Part shown: positions 60,768-64,000 of the stretch, in pieces | How the letters are laid out: each line of letters begins with the position of its first letter | How positions within the stretch are numbered: the first letter of the stretch is position 1 | NCBI GenBank assembly: GCA_023229505.1 | Contig: JALNZD010000004.1 | Location: 62,001-126,000 of the forward strand | Direction of reading: 5' to 3' | Origin: Bacteroidales bacterium | Lineage (GTDB): Bacteria; Bacteroidota; Bacteroidia; Bacteroidales; JAGOPY01 | Length of the DNA stretch: 64,000 bases | Position numbers and translations under genes: made by a program | Notes under the pieces: model-generated | Database searches by the model: none | Told to the model about the DNA's origin: nothing | The model's input: the letters and a program-made list of their open reading frames with translations, nothing else

Positions 60768-62753
60768 ATGACAACTAATCACGAAATCCGCGTAGGCTTT
60801 TATATCTGCCACTGCGGGCACAATATTGCCAGCATAATTGATGTGGCATTAATTACAGCGTATGCAGCCAAACTGCCACATGTGGTCGTTTCAAAAGATT
60901 ATAAATATATGTGCTCAGATCCGGGACAGGAAATAATCCAGAAAGACATTCAGGAATTTAACCTGAACCGGATCGTGGTAGCATCCTGCTCTCCCCTGCT
61001 CCACGAAGCCACATTCCGCTCGGCCACGGAGAAAGCTGGTTTGAACCAGTTCTTTATGCAAATGGTAAACATCCGGGAAAATGCATCCTGGGTACATGAG
61101 GACAAAGAGATGGCTACTCTTAAAGTAAAAGACCTGGTGCGAGCCGCCATCCAGCGCGTTGCTTTCCATAAAGCGCTCGAGAAAAAGAAGGTCCCGGTAA
61201 ACCCGGCGGTAATGATCGTCGGCGGCGGTATTGCAGGAATCACTGCCGCTTTAAATATGGCCAACGCCGGAAAGAAAGTTTACCTGGTGGAAAAAGATCC
61301 TACCATTGGCGGCTTCATGGCTAAGTTCGATAAGACTTTTCCCACCCTCGACTGTGCAGCCTGCATCCTCACTCCTAAAATGTCTTCCGTTAAAAAACAT
61401 CCGAATATTACTCTCTGGTCCTATTCAGAAGTATCAAATGTCGAAGGGTTTGTGGGTAGCTACAAGGTGAAGGTTACCCGGAAGCCTCGCTATGTCATTG
61501 AGGATCTTTGCGTAGGCTGCATGGCTTGCGTTGAGGCATGTATATTTAAAACCGCTAAGTTCCCTGATGAATTCAATTTCGGCTTAAGCAACCGAAAGCC
61601 GGTTTATATTCCGTTCCCGCAGGCTACCCCGCTGGTTGCACTTATTGATGAAGAATCCTGCATACACTTCAGGACGGGCAAATGCAAGCAACCATGTGCA
61701 GAAGCTTGCGACCGGAAGGCATTCGATTTCGAAATGAAGCCTGAAATCATTGAGATTGAAGTGGGGACTATTATCCTTACCACCGGCTTTAAGCCCTTTA
61801 ATCCTTTAAAATCCCCATATTACGGCTATGTGAAATATCCCAATGTTTACACTTCTCTTGAGATCGAACGGCTGGTAAATGCTTCAGGGCCGACAGAAGG
61901 CCATGTCCGGCTCAGGGATGGTTCGGAGCCGAAAAGCATAGGGATCATCCATTGTGTGGGTTCGAGGGACGAAAAAACCAATAAATGGTGTTCCAAGGTA
62001 TGCTGCATGTATTCGCTGAAACTGGCGCACTTGCTGAAAGAACATTCCGGTGCTGAGATTTACAACTTCTATATTGATATGCGGACACCCGGGAAGGGCT
62101 ATGAAGAGTTTTATGACAAGCTGCTGAACGAAGGTGTACATTTCATTCGCGGCCGGGTTGCAGAAGTTACAGATTGGGCTGTTACAGAAGCTGAAAAAAA
62201 CAAACTGATCCTTCGGGTGGAAGATACCCTTATCGGCACTGTCCGCAGAATCCCGGTCGATATGGTAGTCTTGTCGCTTGGCATGGAACCCGGGAGTGAC
62301 GCGCAGGACATCAGCAGAACGTTCAACATATCATGCTCCAATGAAGGTTTCTTCCTGGAGCGTCACCCCAAGCTGGCTCCGGTCAGTACATTTACCGATG
62401 GTATTTTCATTGCCGGTGCATGCCAGGGGCCAAAAGATATCCCCGACTGCGTGGCCCAGGCCGGGGCGGCAGCAGCAGAAGCCCTGGCGCTTATCGATGC
62501 CGGTTTCGTTGAACTGGAACCCAATACTGCCTACATTGAAGAAGAATTGTGCTGCGGCTGCCAGGTCTGCATCAACATGTGCCCCTATAAGGCAATTACA
62601 TACGATCAGGAAAAAGGCAAGTCGTATATCAATGAAGCACTTTGTAAAGGTTGCGGTACCTGTGTGGGGGCCTGCGGCTCGGGTGCCATATCCCAGAATC
62701 TCTTTGAAGATGAAGAGATTTATAATGAAATCGAAGGTTTAATGGTGGAATAA
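60768..62753 (+). CDS. hdrA: Heterodisulfide reductase-like subunit A (bifurcating flavoprotein)
   Basis: 661 residues, the length of methanogen HdrA. The N-terminal domain has FYICHCGHNIAS. The FAD domain has VMIVGGGIAGITAALN and the cluster region PTLDCAACILTPKM. An inserted ferredoxin-type domain has CVGCMACVEAC and C-x7-C-x3-C-x3-C. Two C-terminal [4Fe-4S] motifs are CCGCQVCINMCP and CKGCGTCVGAC. HdrA bifurcates electrons from H2 (through MvhD) to ferredoxin and a disulfide. No change at the flavin motif is obvious. Confidence 0.94.
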   Translation: MTTNHEIRVGFYICHCGHNIASIIDVALITAYAAKLPHVVVSKDYKYMCSDPGQEIIQKDIQEFNLNRIVVASCSPLLHEATFRSATEKAGLNQFFMQMVNIRENASWVHEDKEMATLKVKDLVRAAIQRVAFHKALEKKKVPVNPAVMIVGGGIAGITAALNMANAGKKVYLVEKDPTIGGFMAKFDKTFPTLDCAACILTPKMSSVKKHPNITLWSYSEVSNVEGFVGSYKVKVTRKPRYVIEDLCVGCMACVEACIFKTAKFPDEFNFGLSNRKPVYIPFPQATPLVALIDEESCIHFRTGKCKQPCAEACDRKAFDFEMKPEIIEIEVGTIILTTGFKPFNPLKSPYYGYVKYPNVYTSLEIERLVNASGPTEGHVRLRDGSEPKSIGIIHCVGSRDEKTNKWCSKVCCMYSLKLAHLLKEHSGAEIYNFYIDMRTPGKGYEEFYDKLLNEGVHFIRGRVAEVTDWAVTEAEKNKLILRVEDTLIGTVRRIPVDMVVLSLGMEPGSDAQDISRTFNISCSNEGFFLERHPKLAPVSTFTDGIFIAGACQGPKDIPDCVAQAGAAAAEALALIDAGFVELEPNTAYIEEELCCGCQVCINMCPYKAITYDQEKGKSYINEALCKGCGTCVGACGSGAISQNLFEDEEIYNEIEGLMVE

Positions 62754-62762
62754 TTATTAAAG

Positions 62763-62790
62763 AAGACAGAAGACAGAAGACAGAAGTCAG
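62763..62790. repeat. Heptamer array AAGACAG x3-4
   Basis: AAGACAG x3, AAGTCAG, in the gap between hdrA and mvhD. It is the reverse complement of the CTGTCTT unit at 19860 and 26118, and it interrupts an otherwise tight operon. Confidence 0.92.
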
Positions 62791-62816
62791 AAGATTAAAT
62801 CAGAAAATTGAAATTT

Positions 62817-63269
62817 ATGGAATCATATAGTAAAGATAATTCCGATTGGTCACCACGTATTGTGGCATTTTTTTGCAACTGGTGCACTTACACTGCCTCA
62901 GACCTTGCAGGAGTTTCCCGCCTGAGATATGCCCCTTCGACGCGCGTAATCCGCGTGATGTGCTCCGGCAGGATCGAGCCCGCTTTTATCCTCGATGCCT
63001 TCACAAAAGGCGCCGACGGTGTGCTCATCGGTGGTTGCCACCCCGGCGATTGCCATTATTCTGAAGGCAATTACAAATGCCTGCGCCGCTACCATTTACT
63101 GCAAAAGTATGTGGAACAGATCGGGCTTGAAAAAGACCGCCTGCGGCTCGAATGGATCAGCGCCTCGGAAGGCAAGCGCCTCCAGGAGGTGGTTAATGAA
63201 ATGACGGAAACCCTCAGGCAGCTTGGACCGTCGAAAATTAAAGAAACTGTCGAAACGATTAATAAATAA
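62817..63269 (+). CDS. mvhD: MvhD-like [2Fe-2S] electron carrier subunit
   Basis: 150 residues from the ATG at 62817; a TTG three codons earlier is not needed. FFCNWCTYTASDLAG, VMCSGRIEPAFIL, GVLIGGCHPGDCHYSEGNYKC give Cys20, Cys23, Cys49, Cys74, Cys79 and Cys88, the conserved set of the MvhD/FlpD family. MvhD links the hydrogenase to HdrA. It follows hdrA after 63 bp that contain a heptamer array and precedes the small subunit by 12 bp. Confidence 0.93.
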   Translation: MESYSKDNSDWSPRIVAFFCNWCTYTASDLAGVSRLRYAPSTRVIRVMCSGRIEPAFILDAFTKGADGVLIGGCHPGDCHYSEGNYKCLRRYHLLQKYVEQIGLEKDRLRLEWISASEGKRLQEVVNEMTETLRQLGPSKIKETVETINK

Positions 63270-63281
63270 TGGATACCCATC

Positions 63282-64000
63282 ATGGCTGTTGAAAAACCAA
63301 AACTCAAGCTGGCTGTCTATTGGGGAGCCGCGTGCGGCGGTTGCTGCGTTTCTGTGCTCGATGTACATGAGCACCTGTTTGATATCGTAGAAAATGCGGA
63401 CCTGGTCTTCTGGCCAATCGCGCTTGACATCAAATATGCAGATGTCCAAGCAATGCCGGATCAAACCATTGATATCACCCTTTTCAATGGTGCGGTCCGT
63501 AATAGTGAAAACGAACATATGGCCCATGTTCTCAGGCAAAAATCAAAGATTCTCATCGGTTATGGCGCGTGTGCTCACATGGGCGGAATACCGGGTCTCG
63601 CTAATTTTTCCAATAAGGAAGATATCTTTAAAAGGGTTTATGAAGACAGCGAATCCACCGAAAATCCCGGTAAGGTAAGGCCTGTTGAAGAATTGGACGT
63701 TAAAGAAGGCCATATTCATATTCCCCATTTCTACAATGATGTAATGACCCTCGCTCAAACCGTCGATGTGGATTATTTCATTCCCGGATGCCCGCCACAG
63801 TCTGAAAGACTGCTTGAGGTTTTCCTGGCAGTTGTCAATGGTGCCGAACTGCCGCCTAAAGGCTCCGTGATCGGCGCATTTCCGCGGGTGCAATGCGATG
63901 ATTGCAAAAGAAAGAAATCGGACAAAAAAGGGATTACACGTTTCTTCAGGCCTTGGGAAGTTGAAGACGATGGCGAGACCTGCCTCAACGAACAAGGGAT
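63282..64000 (+). CDS. MvhG-like hydrogenase small subunit (partial at window end)
   Basis: The first 239 codons read to the edge of the window. LKLAVYWGAACGGCCVSVLD gives Cys18 and Cys21 of the proximal cluster; ILIGYGACAHMGGIPGLAN and FIPGCPPQSERLLEVF supply its other two ligands. CDDCKRKKSDKKG is the start of the distal cluster domain. This is the [NiFe]-hydrogenase/complex I 20-kDa small-subunit fold found in F420-nonreducing hydrogenases. The large subunit that would hold nickel lies beyond the window, so hydrogenase activity is not established. Confidence 0.88.
   Translation, partial: MAVEKPKLKLAVYWGAACGGCCVSVLDVHEHLFDIVENADLVFWPIALDIKYADVQAMPDQTIDITLFNGAVRNSENEHMAHVLRQKSKILIGYGACAHMGGIPGLANFSNKEDIFKRVYEDSESTENPGKVRPVEELDVKEGHIHIPHFYNDVMTLAQTVDVDYFIPGCPPQSERLLEVFLAVVNGAELPPKGSVIGAFPRVQCDDCKRKKSDKKGITRFFRPWEVEDDGETCLNEQG

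Noticed and set aside
1..64000. tRNA and rRNA genes
   Set aside because: No cloverleaf-like sequence with a TTC-A-A-x arm or rRNA segment was seen in the gaps by eye; a covariance-model scan would settle this.

Overview
The window reads as a chromosomal segment of an anaerobic member of the Bacteroidota (Bacteroidales-like). The evidence is type IX secretion C-terminal sorting tails on three large proteins, the phylum's TAnnTTTG promoter box in front of many genes on both strands, few Shine-Dalgarno sequences, and a Bacteroidota-typical gene set (PadR-PspC pair, DUF1573, DUF2807 and DUF6599 proteins, fused E1 dehydrogenase). No rRNA, tRNA, CRISPR array, transposase or phage gene was seen.

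Layout. 1-8.2 kb: the start of a probable trans-sulfuration enzyme (minus), lpdA, rfbC, a lytic transglycosylase, mnmH/selU, the convergent abasic-site repair genes nfo and SRAP, and a DUF6599-DUF362 pair. 8.2-16 kb: an SRPBCC/GyrI-like protein, then an AT-rich island with two paralogous FG-GAP repeat proteins and a 1070-residue caspase-like/beta-helix protein, all with type IX sorting tails. 16-19.4 kb: thrS-infC-rpmI-rplT, where infC appears to start at a non-canonical AUA codon. 19.4-25.9 kb: PadR-PspC, a fused ETF beta-alpha protein with its quinone oxidoreductase, and a VOC lipoprotein. 26-42.5 kb: fused 2-oxoacid dehydrogenase E1, an LpxR-like protein, acylphosphatase, mnmD, a 3'-5' exonuclease, a DHOD-like protein, a D-threonine-aldolase-like protein, mpl, cysH, a LolC/FtsX-type permease, NamZ, an aminotransferase and a DUF1573 protein. 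42.8-49.1 kb: ADP-forming acyl-CoA synthetase, aminotransferase and a four-subunit 2-oxoacid:ferredoxin oxidoreductase. 49.2-59 kb: a class III cyclase, an HD protein, two universal stress proteins, ligA, and an ECF sigma/anti-sigma-like/DUF4097-like/DUF2807 operon. 59.2-64 kb: hdrC-hdrB-hdrA-mvhD and the start of an mvhG-like hydrogenase small subunit, cut by the window end.

Working together. The 42.8-49.1 kb genes make a complete amino-acid fermentation route: transamination, ferredoxin-linked oxidative decarboxylation to acyl-CoA, then ATP formation from acyl-CoA. The HdrCBA-MvhDG genes encode a flavin-based bifurcation-type module that could exchange electrons between ferredoxin, a disulfide-type acceptor and H2. 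ETF/ETF-QO offers a separate entry of electrons into the quinone pool. That these modules are coupled is inference from gene content.

The most unusual non-coding feature is a set of short tandem arrays with 7-bp (sometimes 8-bp) periods at more than a dozen intergenic sites. A small vocabulary of units recurs in both orientations. Several arrays contain stop codons or encode the C-termini of neighbouring genes, and two convergent gene pairs are separated by inverted arrays. They resemble the heptameric STRR sequences of cyanobacteria more than any standard Bacteroidota element.
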